Assembly (NCBI RefSeq): GCF_051020765.1
Contig: NC_134933.1
Coordinates: 12,435,461 to 12,499,460 of the forward strand
Reading direction: 5' to 3'
DNA: 64,000 bases
Source of the DNA: Lasioglossum baleicum
Lineage: Eukaryota > Arthropoda > Insecta > Hymenoptera > Halictidae
The stretch's first letter is position 1; each line of letters opens with the position of its first letter. Positions 34,953 to 48,100 of the stretch are shown one piece after another. A model generated the notes under the pieces. That model was not told the origin of the DNA. It saw nothing but the letters and a program-made list of their open reading frames with translations, and did no database searches. The position numbers were made by a program, and so were the translations under genes.

Positions 34953-36404
34953 TTCTATTGCTCGCGTTAATCCTGCTTGGACTCGTGAATTCCTGCATGC
35001 CGGGTCCCAGTGGGTTTCCCGTAGAAATTATGAACGAGACGAGAATGTTCGTCGAGCGCTCAGATGCGAACGCCCATCTGCTCTCTCTCCCTCTCTGGTT
35101 CTCTCTTCCTCCCTCTCTCCCGTCCGGCTCCACCTTTCTCTCTTTCATTTCGACCTGTTCCCGCATTTATTTTTGCAATATCGCCGATGGTAAACTCGAC
35201 TTTCCCTTTATGGTTTGTTTTATGGACGGATACTGGCTGTCACAACTGATCTAGATTAATTGTGTGTCATTCGACGGGGGGGAATAAAAGATATTGGACG
35301 GAGACAATCTGATAATCAATCTTCCAGATTTTTGCGGTGAACTGGATATTATACTTGGTGATAATAGTTGCGATCACGCCGGGCGTGTTTCCGAAAATTT
35401 GCAATAAGTGTATTGTGCGATGCGTTGCTTTGTGCCGATTCTAAAAGGTCGGTTCTATCAGAACACTTTTTAAAGAAGTTCTCGCAGGTAGAATTTCAAT
35501 CCAGAACAATTCCGTAGAAATATAGATATATAGTATACTATATTATCCTAAACAAAGCGTATAAATTCAGAATATTTTTCGAAACAGAGAAATATCTGTT
35601 TACTTCGATCTCTGGATTAAATAGTACGATCTATATGTATGCAGTGAGACAAGCTTTTTGACCCACTGCACGGCGAAGATAGTCGAGTGCCATAGATAGA
35701 ATGGTTCGATGGACCGGAAAAAAACACAATGGCGAAACATCAGCATCGAGAAGGGAGTCGCCGCACGACTGTTACGACGAAAACGAAAACTGAATTCGGG
35801 ACGTTCACGCGAGACGTAACAGATCCCCTTAATCCGGTCTGAAGCATTCAGGCCGTTTCTCGAGCGATCGTTTCGACCATCGCCGATTTCCGATCCGCGT
35901 CTCTGCGCCTCGTTTCCCCGAGTTTCCCAGCGAATGGAAGGGAATGGTGGCGACAGCGGTAGACAATGCGCCGGCGAAAAAGATGGCTCGAAGAGACGGC
36001 GAACTGCGACAAAAGATGGAAAGAAAGACAATGCGGCGCGGGAAGGGTTGGAGGAAAGCCTAGAGATGAGCTTTCCCCGGGGAGCAAACAGCTCTCCCGG
36101 AGCTGAAAGAGAGTGGACCGATTCGCGTTTTCAATCGGCCGCTCAAAATCCCGCTACTTCCGGCTGCCGGAGTCGCCGTAGACGTGATTCCCGTGATTCT
36201 TCATCCCTTCTCTCCCGCTTCTTCTTTCTCATCCCTCTTTCGTGGCATCGAACACGATCGTATTAGCGGATGAAGATGGAACTCCGTGATCGTGAAACGA
36301 GAAAGCCTATCGAAGAAGAAGAAGTGGGACGAAGGTTGTGGGTGGCAATCGGAAACCGGAAAAAGGAACGGAAGATCGAAAATAAGAAAGGAGAGGAGAG
36401 AAAC

Positions 36405-36427
<23 letters not shown>
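36405..36427. repeat. (GA)n microsatellite
   Basis: An AG run after AAAC, embedded in a purine-rich stretch from about 36360 to 36440. Confidence 0.9.
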
Positions 36428-36437
<10 letters not shown>

Positions 36438-39270
36438 TTCAGGCGTCTGGTTCGACACGCTGAGTGCTCGGGTATTTCGAAAATCCGATAAATCTCGTCT
36501 TCTCTCTCCGACCCAGCCAACCTCTCCTCTCCTGCGACTCTCCGCGCGTCTCTCCTCAGCCATACAACATCGACCGACCGAGCGATGAAATTTCCTCGTC
36601 GTCCTCCCAATCTCTCGTTATTCCCAGGGCATTCGGGGTACCCGATATCCTCGGGCTTTCCTCTTCGAACCTCCTCTTCCCTTTCGGTCCTCCCCTCGCA
36701 GCCCCCGCTGCTAAACCACCCCACCGCCGCGCCGTTCCTTTCGGTTCAGTCGCTTATACCGGCCCGATGTGCTCTCCTCTTATTCCAACGAGTCGATCGA
36801 GAGACTCGATCCACCAGCACCGGGCTAATGGTCGACCGAGAATCGGGCTACTGCAAGATGAAACGCGCGCGCGCGCCTCCGTACCCTCCCTGCCGGGAAG
36901 AAAGCCACGGATTTCAGGCATCGTCGCTTGACCGACGCCGATTTTACCCGTCCTGTAGAACGGCATTTTGAACGGTCCGTGACGGACTGAGACGCTCGGA
37001 ACGCGTCCAACACCGATTTTATAGTACACTGGCCAAGATCGACTCTCTAGTGCAAAATCGGGAGACTGAAAGAGCCTAACGCTGAACCTAAGAGCAGCCG
37101 CATGCAGGACAATCCTTTGAAACCAACTTCAAACTAAAAATGTCAAAGCGTATGTTGATGTTCTTTTACTAAACCCCCTACAGTATGATTTATTTTGAGG
37201 ACATGTACGGGATTAGAAAAAGGAATAAATAAATTGATGAATCCGTATAACGATTCATGTAGCTCGTCGTTATTTTACACCTACGTGTACCAGACTCCAT
37301 ATTGCTGTATTTCGCGTATTGACTCTATACAAGTTCTTATTGACACAAGCCGTATACTCCTGCCAATATCTCCGGCGAGTCAATACTGCAGGCTTTGGCC
37401 GACAAATGTTATAATAACATAGCTGCACTATTTCATTTTCTTTCTTTTACTCGGTTTTCCAGATGTTCTTCGGTATTTGCAGAGTTATTTTATTGAAGAA
37501 TCGCCACTTGGCTAATGCAGCAAACAAATAAAAGAAAAAATTGCAATAACTTCAGAAATTTAGAAAGCTATGCTTATTGAAGTATGCGAAATAGATTTTT
37601 AATTTTTTAATAATACTCGAATAAGCTAGTATGTCGAGAAGAGTAATGCTTACAAATTGCGCACAGGATGGATAAGGAAGAATAATAAAGTACACATTCC
37701 CTGCAATGAAACTGTGTTACGATACTGATTGTGCGATACACCGATGTTTCACGCAAACCTATAAAAACGTAACATTTACCAGCACACGTACGAAAAGCAA
37801 TCGCACTAATTACAACAAGGTTAGATAATTTCTACAATCATACTAGCACTGGCACGAGCCTGCAATAGATCGACCATACTTGAATCTGGAGTAAAACCGT
37901 CCGCGCAGTAATTGGAAATGATAATGATATTCCGATGATCGAAGGAGCCGAAGGACTTTGCCGGGACGTAAACCATAATATTACGGAACCCAATAATTCG
38001 GTATCGATACCGATCTCAATGCTAGCGCAGTATGCCGAAGGTTCTTATCGGGGACGATATCGTCCAACGGGCAATCTCCATCTTCCTGCTAAAAAGTCCT
38101 CCGATTGAACGACAGATACTGTATGGGAGGAGCAGAGTGAAATAAACCGCAGCGATTTCGACGTGTCCGGCGTAACAAACAATTGCTCCGTTGCATCAGC
38201 CATAATAGAATCCGGGGAAACAACGTCGATAACGATCGCGACATAGATACACCGATTTACAACGTAGCCCAGACACGATCCCCTTTCATCGACACGGAAG
38301 AGTCAGTTAATAGACGTTCGGGAACCAAGCTACCGCAAGATGAAACGACTGCCACCAGGAAGAAGCCACGCTCCTTGCACCCGAAGATCGATAGGCGAAC
38401 GGCGCTCCTCGCCCTTTTACGATCCATCAGATCACGAACGCTATGGCCTTTGTTAGTTTACAAGTCGAACACCGCGATTCTTTGTCTTCCGTTCCACGTC
38501 CTCGGGTTTTTTTCGTTCCGGAACTCGATAACCCGAAAACTCGTAACTCGATGCCGACAGGCTACTAGAAACTTGGGGGCAGGTTTTCGATGGGTCGAAT
38601 TATGCTCGCGGTCAACAAGGAAGGAGGAGTACTATTACAACTGAGTAAAGAAATCATTGACTTAGATAAATTTTGATTTAACACTTAATTTTGATTTTTA
38701 ATATTGAAACAGTTTATATTTCGTTCCCCTTTTTCGCTTCGGCCCTTACTTAAACGACAAATGATTATGCCACCTTTTTAAATATCATGGAGCAGTGGAG
38801 ACTTTAAATGATAATTCAAAAAGACGTGTAACATTATATAATCACTATAACAATACCTTATTTTAGTTTAAGTTTGTTTAAGTTCATTTATTTAGCCTAT
38901 TTAAGTTTATGGTCGCTTAATAACCATAGCAGTTGAATAAGCGACGTAAAAAAGAAATAAAATAATAAAAAAGGTTTATGGAAGCAATAATCTTTCGAAT
39001 AAACGAATTGTTCGTCGAACAAACTCATTTTCTTCTTGTTCATCGAAAGATCACAAACAGGTTATCACGGGGAAAATCAAATATACCCGACAGAAAGCTC
39101 GCAGAAATGATTAAACAACTTCCACGATTACTTTCAACCGGATATAGATGTTCGCGTAAACTATATCTGCATAGAAATCGATTTACCAATAGACTGTGCG
39201 TAGGCGTACGGTACCGATATAGTTTATTTCATCGTGATACGCGAAAGACAAAAAAGAGCTGGGCGCGCAG

Positions 39271-39293
39271 GGAGAGAGAGAGAGAGAGAGAGA
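39271..39293. repeat. (GA)n microsatellite
   Basis: An uninterrupted GA run following GCGCGCAGG. Confidence 0.9.
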
Positions 39294-41318
39294 ACCGAGC
39301 GCAAAAATATGATCGACTATCTGATTCAATTCACCGGGAAAAATGATCCCCTACCCTCTGATCCGGCGATAACAGAAAAATCATTGGAATTCAGACAGAC
39401 CGAAGCGGCCGATTCACTCTTTCTGTTCCCCCGGGCCGCTCCCCACCCCCCGATCCAACTTAATTACCAGGCTCTCCGGGCACGGTTCACGATTTCTCGT
39501 TCACGATCCCCGGGAAACGTTCGCTGAGAGTGTTCATCAGCGGGCTGGCATTAAAATCGTTCTCCTTCGAGGTCCACCCACGGTTACCGGATCTCGCGGG
39601 TAGCTGTGGAGAGAAAAAACGAGGAAGAGAGATAAAGAGAGATAATAAAACGGCAGCCAGTCGATCGAATGATCCTAGGGCGGGTAAATTAATAATAAAG
39701 CGGGGATCGCGATCGGAAGTTAACGGAGCCGAATGAGTTCGATCGGTCCAGGGAGACAAAGGGGGGTGGGGGTTGGAGGGGAAAGCTAGGGGGACAGAAG
39801 CAGCCGTGGTTCAAGATAACGACAGGTTTTCTCGTCGGTCGATTAATTAATTTGGCCGCATTATGGCGTTACAGTGCGGCGAACGTCGAAGGGATTACCG
39901 AGTCGGCCGACCTTTCGCTCCCCGGCCACGATCATCCGGATCTATATCGATCGTCGCGGGCCAACACACGATAAGATCATTACTGTTAATTGGAATTTTC
40001 AGATGATCGAAACAGGATAATCCAATTGTCCGGGCGGGCCCGCATACCCGCCGTTCGCAGACGAATTATTCCGTCCTGTTATTGCGCATTAACGAAATAA
40101 CAACGCGGAATCTCGTTTATAACGCTCAGATTCCAACTCGCCGGAATGCGGTCCTCTCTCTTCGCGTACATTTTTCCCCCTCTTTTTCCACGGTTTCGCT
40201 TTCTCGTCCCGTCCCTATGGAGACCGCTACAACCGTAGGATACGCCGGGACCCGGGATCTTTAGGGGCGAGTTATTAGGTTGTTACATGCGAAATCTACG
40301 ATTGTAGAATTGCGAATGTTATGCAGCGTTCTCATCGAAACGTACTGTCATTGGCTACGGGTTTATTACATTTCATTTGAAGAAACATTCTTTCTCTGTT
40401 GATCTGTCTATTCTCTCTTGCATTTTCTAATAAATTGCAGTTTCATTCTCCTTCTATCTCGATCACCATTACATTATACACAAAAACAACGAAGTCGTCC
40501 TTATTAGGTGTACAAATTTATTCGTGGCCATCGCAATTATTATTTGTTACTTTGTTTTATATCCAAATCTTTTACTGGGATCATCAATCAACTGTAAAAG
40601 TGTGCGACTGTCTGGAAAATGATGGAGATTATTTTCAAGACTCGAGAACATTTTGGTTGTTTGTAAATGAAGAAGCTCCTTCAAGAATAAAGACAATTAC
40701 AATTTCTCTGTGCTCAATTCCTTCTTTACATCGAACGAGCAAGTTCGAGATATCAATTAATAGAGAAATGCACATGTTTTGATCAGTGGCGATGATCGAT
40801 TCGATCTCTGAAAGAGTCGAAAACGCCATGTTTTCGCTCACCGTATAGAGCAAAGTACAATACGGCTCGCCGTTACAATGTACAATGTACACTGTGATAG
40901 GAACTGCGCATTAAGAACGCAATTAGAGAGATAAGTATAAATCGCCAGGGTAGATAAGTAAAGCTCATTTATCCTGGGTCAGGATCCCGAGGGATGTCCG
41001 GGAAACTGAACGCCGCGGCGGCCATTGGCTGTGCATTACAGTCATTACGTTAAGAAGCTAACAATAGCGTTCGGGGAACATAAGAGAAAAGACAAATAGA
41101 CAAATAGATAGATGGAAAGATAGGTACACGGTAGGTGGATGAGGCGAGACGGAAACTCCTCGGTACGGAGAACAAAGAAGTTCCTAACGCCCACCGGATT
41201 ACAGGCTACAGGTCGAGCAATCAAAAGAGGATCTCGCGAGGAAACCGAATAAGCATTATATATTTTCCGGATCGATAATGTCTGTCGATCCAGCAGTTCT
41301 TTAATCCGAAGGACCGCG

Positions 41319-41665
41319 AACTCTTCGAGATTTTTTCCCTGGCCCGCTTCCGCTTTTGGACTCATGGAAAATTGATAACCCTACCGAGAATCGATCTCAT
41401 TCTTTAGGCACGGGGATAATACTAGCGGAATCGAGATTTCATGTCTCTCACGATTGTCCGAAGTCTGAATTAGAATTTTCGAAATATTTTTACTAACCAG
41501 AAGTGACATTTGGAGATGCTCTACAATATTTAAAACTCTTCGAGATTTTTTCCCTGGGCCGCTTCCACATTCGGATAATCGATCATTCTTCAGGCACGGG
41601 GATAATATTAGCGTAATCGAGAATTCATGTCTCTCACGATTGTCCGAAGTCTGAATTAGATACTT
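41319..41665. repeat. Direct duplication, unit about 130-155 bp
   Basis: CTCTTCGAGATTTTTTCCCT occurs at about 41321 and 41537. GGCACGGGGATAATA and TGTCTCTCACGATTGTCCGA with AGTCTGAATTAGA follow in both. The first copy has about 30 extra bases and the copies are separated by about 60 bp. Confidence 0.85.
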
Positions 41666-42514
41666 CAAATGGATAGCTACAATGAAGAAAGCGGAAAAAA
41701 TAAAAAAGAATATTCAGGGGAGGATACATGAAAAATAAATTTACCGAGCCATCAACCGGAATCCCAGTATAGAAATAAATGAAAAACCAATTAAATTATA
41801 TATTCGCCAAAGGGCAGCCCGTAATTGCACGCAAGCCTATTTACCGAATAAAAGCGACAAAAGGAAGTCACGGTGCGTAAACGGTCTGTAACGAACTCTC
41901 CCGATAAGCTCAGGTGAAATGCGTGAAAAGTCACGAATGGTGCAGGGTAGCAAACATCAACCAATCAGTTTGGTTGCGCAATCGGTGAAGCTTGCCTTCG
42001 ATCGCATAAATAATTCGATCGGCGATCAACGGGAACGAAGTTAAAGCGATGCTGGCTCCGATCCCAGCATTAACTCGATTCTCGCGGTGCGCGGTGGTGA
42101 GCATCGGTACGCACTTTTAGAGAAGCGATTACCGGTGGCGCGTTCGTCATCGCTCGAACTGCCCGAATAAATTGATTTCCTGTTCTTTCATGAATTCGAA
42201 AATAACCGGAGCCCGGCGCGATGCCGCCGCGCCGGATTCAATTAATTCTATCAGGCTCGCTGGCCCGCGTATCCATAATTTCATATTTAACCTGCTTGGC
42301 TGCGTTCTCTCCTCTCCTCTCCGGACAAAGATTATACGGGACAGTTCGATTCGCCACAAAATCCGCTCTCGCCCTGGTTAATGCGTAAATTGATTGTTTT
42401 CTCTGCCGGCCCATGTTGCTTTCTCACTTGTACAATTCGCCAGTCATTTCTTTCCGTTTATTCAAAGTGTTAGAGAGCAGTACTAACCACGGGTTGAAAA
42501 CAGTTATGATATCA
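41666..42514. other. Intronic DNA, no gene seen
   Basis: Short frames on both strands overlap at 42147..42381. Nothing recognised. Confidence 0.5.
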
Positions 42515-42522
42515 GTTACAAT

Positions 42523-42661
42523 TAGACTGCGGATCTTTATACATTTATAGGAAAATTGAGTAGATGAAATTCAATAATTGTTGAAATATTTTCAAAATCG
42601 AACATGTCAATATATGACTTCTCCTCGACACTTTTTATTTTGCACAAAGATCCGCAGTCTA
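42523..42661. mobile_element. hAT-like MITE, short form (139 bp)
   Basis: TAGACTGCGGATCTTTATAC and AAAGATCCGCAGTCTA are near-perfect inverted ends. Flanking 8-mers are GTTACAAT (42515-42522) and GTTATAAT (42662-42669), one mismatch. About 60 bp of the family interior is missing. Confidence 0.85.
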
Positions 42662-42669
42662 GTTATAAT

Positions 42670-43901
42670 AGATACAGTTATAATTACCTTAGCTATTCCA
42701 GACTGTGTGTGTGTATATGTATACTTCAGTAAAAAAAATATATATTAGACAATGAATTTATACGAATTTTTAAATATATGCAATAATTGTAACGAACTAA
42801 TCGGTTTCCTAATTGATCGAAAAATGATTCTTGGCAATAACGTAACCCAGGCAACGTATTTCAAGGTTTATCAAAATCGGTGAGGTGTATCCTATTCTGT
42901 ATATTCACCAAAGAAATTATTACATTCACAAAATATCGAAAACAATTTTTTACTGTTAGATACATTCGACATTTCCTGCAGGTACATACATAATAATTCT
43001 GTTTATGGTGTACCTTTGTCAGAAAAGTGATGGATTCCGGGCGAAAGAAAGGATCCGCGACGCAACGTGGTTCCCCTCGCGTCGTCACGTTAATACCAAT
43101 TAATTAACTGGGAATCTCGGAGCTTAAGCCATTAGGGGGTGCCCTTAACCCGCGCCACTCGTCCTTACGCACGTGTTCCAGGAACGTACAATAATCGGCC
43201 GCGCCCTTCAACGTACGGTGATCCCACTTAAAGGGTCGTTCCTCACCAGGCCCACGGAGTAAATTGAAACTCCCGCGTCCCGATCCGATTAGCGTCTGCC
43301 GAAATTGTTGCGCCGTCGGGCCACGCCCATCGCCCTTCGACGTCGATACTGCTTTTTCTTCCGGCTCCGTAGGTGTACAGTCTTCACGACCGATACACAA
43401 CGCGTCGTTCTAACGGCAGGATGGTTCCGCGTGCCGCGATTTCCCACGACGTTCTCGCAAAATTGTGCGACCGGTTCCACCATTCCACCGTGGTCCCGCT
43501 ATTGACAACGATGGCTGCCATATTGTCGACGCGCGACGTACAACCCGTTCTACCGCGGTTGGTATTTCGCTCGAATGAAATTAACCGAATACCTTCGGCA
43601 GCAAAGACAGCTGGTATTTAGTTATTTACACTTCGCCATGGAATTGCGAGGCAGGAGACCGGGGATGAGGGTGATAAAGCTCACAATAGGGGCTGTAACG
43701 CGAGAGACTGGCCAAGCAGATACGAAACGTTCGCGTATGCGAATTAGAGCGTTATTCGATGGCGAATATTTCCGTTGAACCATCCGCTGACAGTTAAACT
43801 TTACACCGAAGTCCGGTAAATTTGCTACGCTGCTGCCTCGCTTCGGCAAATAACTCGTTACGCTCGCTGATTGGATCACTGTTTCCCTGGTTAGTCTACC
43901 T
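42670..43901. other. Intronic DNA, no gene seen
   Basis: A (GT)n-like stretch at about 42704-42716, AT-rich to 43020, then CpG-rich to 43880. Only short overlapping frames. Confidence 0.5.
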
Positions 43902-43999
43902 TGTGATGGAATACTCGTTCTTAACGTGTGCACTGCGTACAGGCTTGTAGCTCCTTTTGCTGCGGAATTGTTTTAAGAGTCCTTGTAGAAAATAACATG

Positions 44000-44891
44000 T
44001 AGGGTAACTGCACCAGTGAATGAACATTTAAGAAATTGTTCAGGAAGATATTTTATTTAAACAAAATATATATGTGAATTAAAGGAATCTCATATATGCC
44101 AAATTGCTCCCTATACTTCATTTGTCAAAAGTAAATGAACACAAATAAAATGAAATTATTATTATTTTTCTTTACTAAACGTTAAATAAAAAATACCAGT
44201 CAATGAACACTACATTCTAGTAATTGAACAATGATGGTCCAATGAATGAACAAAATTACTAAACAATATTCTCCTATTTATTTAACTCTTTAATCAGAAA
44301 AAATCCTCTAGAATTAATTTTCTTTGGCTCCGTTATCTTTGTTAAAACATCCTGTCTCTTGTACCAAACCGTATCTGGAATCTCTGGCCATTTCCATACC
44401 TTTCCTTTTTCACATTCTACCATTGTTGTCACTTCATGAACACTCTGTTCATTTACTGGGCTATGAGTAATATCGCGGACCAGTGAATAGACACAACGAT
44501 TTTTTAACGAAACATTCATTTTATAGCAATTTTTGTGATTTATATATTCAATATATTTAAACCCTCGTACATCTATATTGTTAATAACTTTTATCTCATG
44601 TGTAAAAGAAAAGTATAACAACACGTGTACAAGAAAAGGTCGTGTATACATACCTTACTAGTTTTAGCTCTGTTGCACACACTCAATGCACTTGGTGAAA
44701 ATAGGCCATCTTAGAAACTAATGGTCAATTGACCAATATAAACCAATAGGAATACAGCTACGAAAAAGAGTCACATATTCCATTGGCACAAGAGTCATTA
44801 TCGCTAGTATGCCGTGCGGCTTAAAATTTGTTGAAATATACAAAAGCATTCATTTACTGGTGCCCGTTTATTCACTGGTGCAGTTACCCTG
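44000..44891. mobile_element. Probable pogo-type (Tc1/mariner superfamily) remnant
   Basis: The left end TAGGGTAACTGCACCAGTGA is mirrored by TCACTGGTGCAGTTACCCTG at the right (one mismatch; the pairing continues to GAAC). The motif CCAGTGAATGAAC or close variants recur inside, near 44195, 44236, 44480 and 44850, on both strands. The only good frame is on the minus strand (44274..44651). The target duplication is not clean (TA at left, TG/AA at right). At 892 bp it is shorter than an autonomous pogo-like element. Confidence 0.7.
44274..44651 (-). pseudogene. C-terminal transposase fragment, pogo/Tigger-like
   Basis: This is a 125-codon frame. Its last third reads KVWKWPEIPDTVWYKRQDVL, then TKITEPKKINSRGFFLIKEL. 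Pogo-type DDE transposases often end with a W.WP...D....  ..DIL..I..P......  ..F segment of this shape. No DDE catalytic residues or CENPB-type DNA-binding domain are present. The first about 40 residues are AT-rich sequence and may be intron. The minus strand just above the start has AGTAAG|GTATGT, and AATATAG lies at about 44575, which would fit a short intron. It is flanked by the inverted repeats of 44000..44891. Assignment is moderate; another DDE family is possible. Confidence 0.5.
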
Positions 44892-45130
44892 AATGTCAAA
44901 TTTTTCAGAGGATGTAAAAATGTCCCTCGATAAATTATACCTATGGCTTAGGTGATGGAACACTTGTTCTTGCTGCGTACAGCCTTTTGTGACTTCTTTT
45001 TGCTGGAGAATTCCTTTAAAATTCATGTTGTGCTAGGGAAAGCAGAAATTGAAGAGTCCTTGTAGGAAGCAATGTGAAATATCGAATTTCTCAGGGGATG
45101 TAAAAATGTCTCTCGATAAATTGTGTGGAT

Positions 45131-48100
45131 TAGGAATAAGGTAAACAAAATGCATGAAAAAATGTTCTACTTTTGTATATTCAATTGTAAACCAACAAAT
45201 CACCCCCAGCGACGTCAACTCTAATTATATCAGTTGTTTCAAGAGTGAAGTCATAGAGCAGCCAATCCAGCCAGGAACGAACTGTCACATCAAGCTAGAT
45301 CTGTATAAATTGATGGCGTCAGCGATGCAATTAATATCAATAAAAAGTTCGCAATACTCGATTACACGGGGTCGTCGGCATTGATATTGATTGATCCGGT
45401 GACCACCGCGGCCAGAGTGAATGAAAGACGTTCTTCTCGGGGAAGAATGAGAGAGTCGGTCCCGGTTGAAAGGGAAAAGGGGAAAGAAGACCCAGAATAT
45501 CGCGTCGACGACGGGGAATAAGAAAATCGATGCTCGATGGAAACCTAAGAGGACATTGTGGTCTAGCGAAATCCGGGGATTGGACAGCCGCGATGCATTC
45601 AATTCTTTATTCTTCGGTCCTCGATCCCATTCCGGTTTAATAAAAAATGGCGGACCGTAATCATCTGCCCTTTAATGTCTGCGCGATATCAGATACCAGA
45701 ATAGCGGAATCGATGACCGTCGCGTTTCAGACCCGTGCGAGATCCTCTTATCAAATACTATACGTGATCATGCTATTGAAATGATTTGTGGTCGGCGTGT
45801 CTTCGTTACCGTCAATATGAAGATTTTATGCGTTTATGACGAAAATGAGCAGCTGCAGTTTCGAAACGGTGAAAATATTCGAAGAATTTAATAAAAAAAG
45901 AATACGGTAACATCTGTTTAATTAAGAGAATCTTTCCATAATAATTAGATTGGGATCCCTCGAGAGAGAAGGGGTAATCGAATAAAATATTATTTCCAGT
46001 GATAGCACCCTTTGTAGATCCGAAATTGCCGATGCGGAAATCAAACTACATATCAGCGTTCGAGACAATAATTCCGAAAGCGGTTAATCCAAGTAACCGG
46101 GTATCGCGGCACCAGTTCTCACTGAATCCTAATTTCCAGGCAAACTATGGCGGCAAATTAATCATCAATTTTAAATTATCATTTCAGCCGCGAACTCTAA
46201 TACCCGCTAATACCTATAACTCGGCCATGCCGTGGCCGCACTCGCGAGCCTCGAGCATTAATAGTAATAGCGCGAGGGGGGCAGGGGGCATCGGTATTCA
46301 ATAATCAATTTCATTGGATTATTACTGTTCCCATTGGTATTAGTCCCACTATCGGGCACATCGCTAACGACCGCAACGATTCGCCTATCTCGCGTTCCCT
46401 CTTTTCTTTTTACCGGCGATAATAACAACGATAGTATATAACCCTGGTTGTTATATTACACAGATTCGATGGTATATCGTCGGGAACGGTTATCAGTTTT
46501 CGATGGATCGTTCTAATTGAAGGGCGATCGATCGGCATCGGTCAACTGCCTTTGATATCTGTTCTTTCGAGTGAAACGCGTGCGAGACCACGCTGCCCAA
46601 GCGATTATTAATCGTGATCCACGGATCGGCCCGTTCTGATTATTAATCGTAAGCCTGCGCGTTGTTGCTTGTTTGATAGACGCGTGAATTAATCTACGAT
46701 TCACGTGGCTGCGCCCGTCGATTCTCGGCCTAATACCGTCGGATTAATTCGCCGTTCTGTCCAACCCAATTACCATCTCGTGTAAATTTTGGCGAACCCG
46801 CGTTTCCGCCTCCGTTGTAATTGCGTAATCGCCGTTAGGTTCGATTAAAGGTTCATTCACGCTATCCGTCTTTCCGATACCGGCCGACCGACATCGCCAG
46901 AAACTTCAATGGATTTCGCAGGCTGACGGCCATAGAGTACACACCTTTATATGCTCATCTCTGTAACACTAATCTTCTGTACTAGACTAATTTCAGTACT
47001 GGATATTTATGGAGAATAGTGCCATCACCAGAGCCCAGCGAAATGAGAATTCTGACGATGCTGAACACGTATTTCCGCTTCAATGTATCATACTGTATAA
47101 TAGTCTACAATCTGATCAACTACATATAATAAGTAAACGGGCAAATTATGTATATCGAAGAACAAATTATTCTAAACAGATAGAATAAATTAGGTGATAC
47201 AGTCAATACAAGTATATTTATTTATTTTATTTTTATCTCGATTTTATAAGGTATGTAAAAAAATATAACAAGGAAAGATTTTGTTGTCGTCTAGCAAATA
47301 TTTTAAGAAAGCTTCGCGAAATATCCATTTGATAGCCAACATAATAGAATTTTTAATACAGTGTACAAATTTAGGCCTCATTCCCGCCCGTATAATTGGT
47401 TCATCAAACTTTTATTTCGTTCCATGACGAAAGCAGATTGCTTCATTTTTATTTTATATCGAGCTTAATGGAATTTTTAATATTGTCAACAAGGTTATGT
47501 TTAATTCCAGACTGCGCCGGTTCGTCCATAAAAAATGTAGTATTTTAGCCTGTGATTTGAAAGAAAATGAAATCGACTTCTACACGAGCTACAAAATTTT
47601 AGAAACGAATAAATGTAGTGTTTAATATTTTTTCGATCCGCCATGAATCTCTCTGAATAAAGGTACCTAAAAAGGTACAGTGTACTTGCGCTTTAAAACA
47701 AAGTTTGCGAGCACAAGATTCCGCTTGTGGCAAACGCGAAAAGGATCCCTGATCCCGTGGGATTTCTTTTGAAGGCTGATCAGCTGGAAGGGTAAGGGAA
47801 ACAGGGAATAGAATTTTTTCTGTGGTTTTGTACAACGTAGTTTCGAAAGAAAGCGACGAGGGAGCTCGCGTTTCGCGTAATATTCGAGGGACGCCGCGCC
47901 GCGCGCCGTTTCATCCCCACGGTTATAGTTCGTATCCCAGCGCCACGGTATTCCGTTTTTCTTACGAACTTTTAAACAGTCACGCAGTACGCCCGAGGAA
48001 CGATGAAATATTCAGTCGCACACGCCCGGCTTCCGGCGGACCTCGTTAAGAATAGAATCTTTATTTCCATAAAATGCATAAGGGTCGACCGTTCAACTTC

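Larger units (their letters stand above)
34953..41318. other. Intronic DNA, alternating CpG-rich and AT-rich
   Basis: 35850-37000 and 39250-40260 are CpG-rich with many overlapping frames on both strands (longest 155 codons at 36464..36931). None is recognisable. 37440-37463 has a strong acceptor-like tract ending TTTTCCAG, but the frames after it end within about 23 codons and no donor follows. The frame at 40399..40782 contains DGDYF, which is not enough to call mariner. Confidence 0.5.
43902..45130. repeat. Tandem duplication, first copy interrupted by a transposon
   Basis: Copy 1 (43902-43999 plus 44892-44940) and copy 2 (about 44951-45130) share, in order, GTGATGGAA, CTGCGTACAG, GAGTCCTTGTAG, and GATGTAAAAATGTC followed by CTCGATAAATT. 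In copy 1 an 0.9-kb element sits between the last two blocks. In copy 2 they are joined directly, so copy 2 acts as an empty-site reference. Confidence 0.85.

Noticed and set aside
36263..36931. Overlapping frames of 150 or more codons on both strands
   Set aside because: They are due to CT/GA microsatellite and CpG-rich composition, with no family resemblance.
37432..37463. Pyrimidine-rich TTTTCCAG as an acceptor
   Set aside because: The following frame ends after about 22 codons without a donor or recognisable protein sequence.
40399..40782. DGDYFQD in a + frame, resembling a mariner C-terminus
   Set aside because: Nothing before it resembles the SPDLAPSDYHLF block and the frame continues past where mariner stops.
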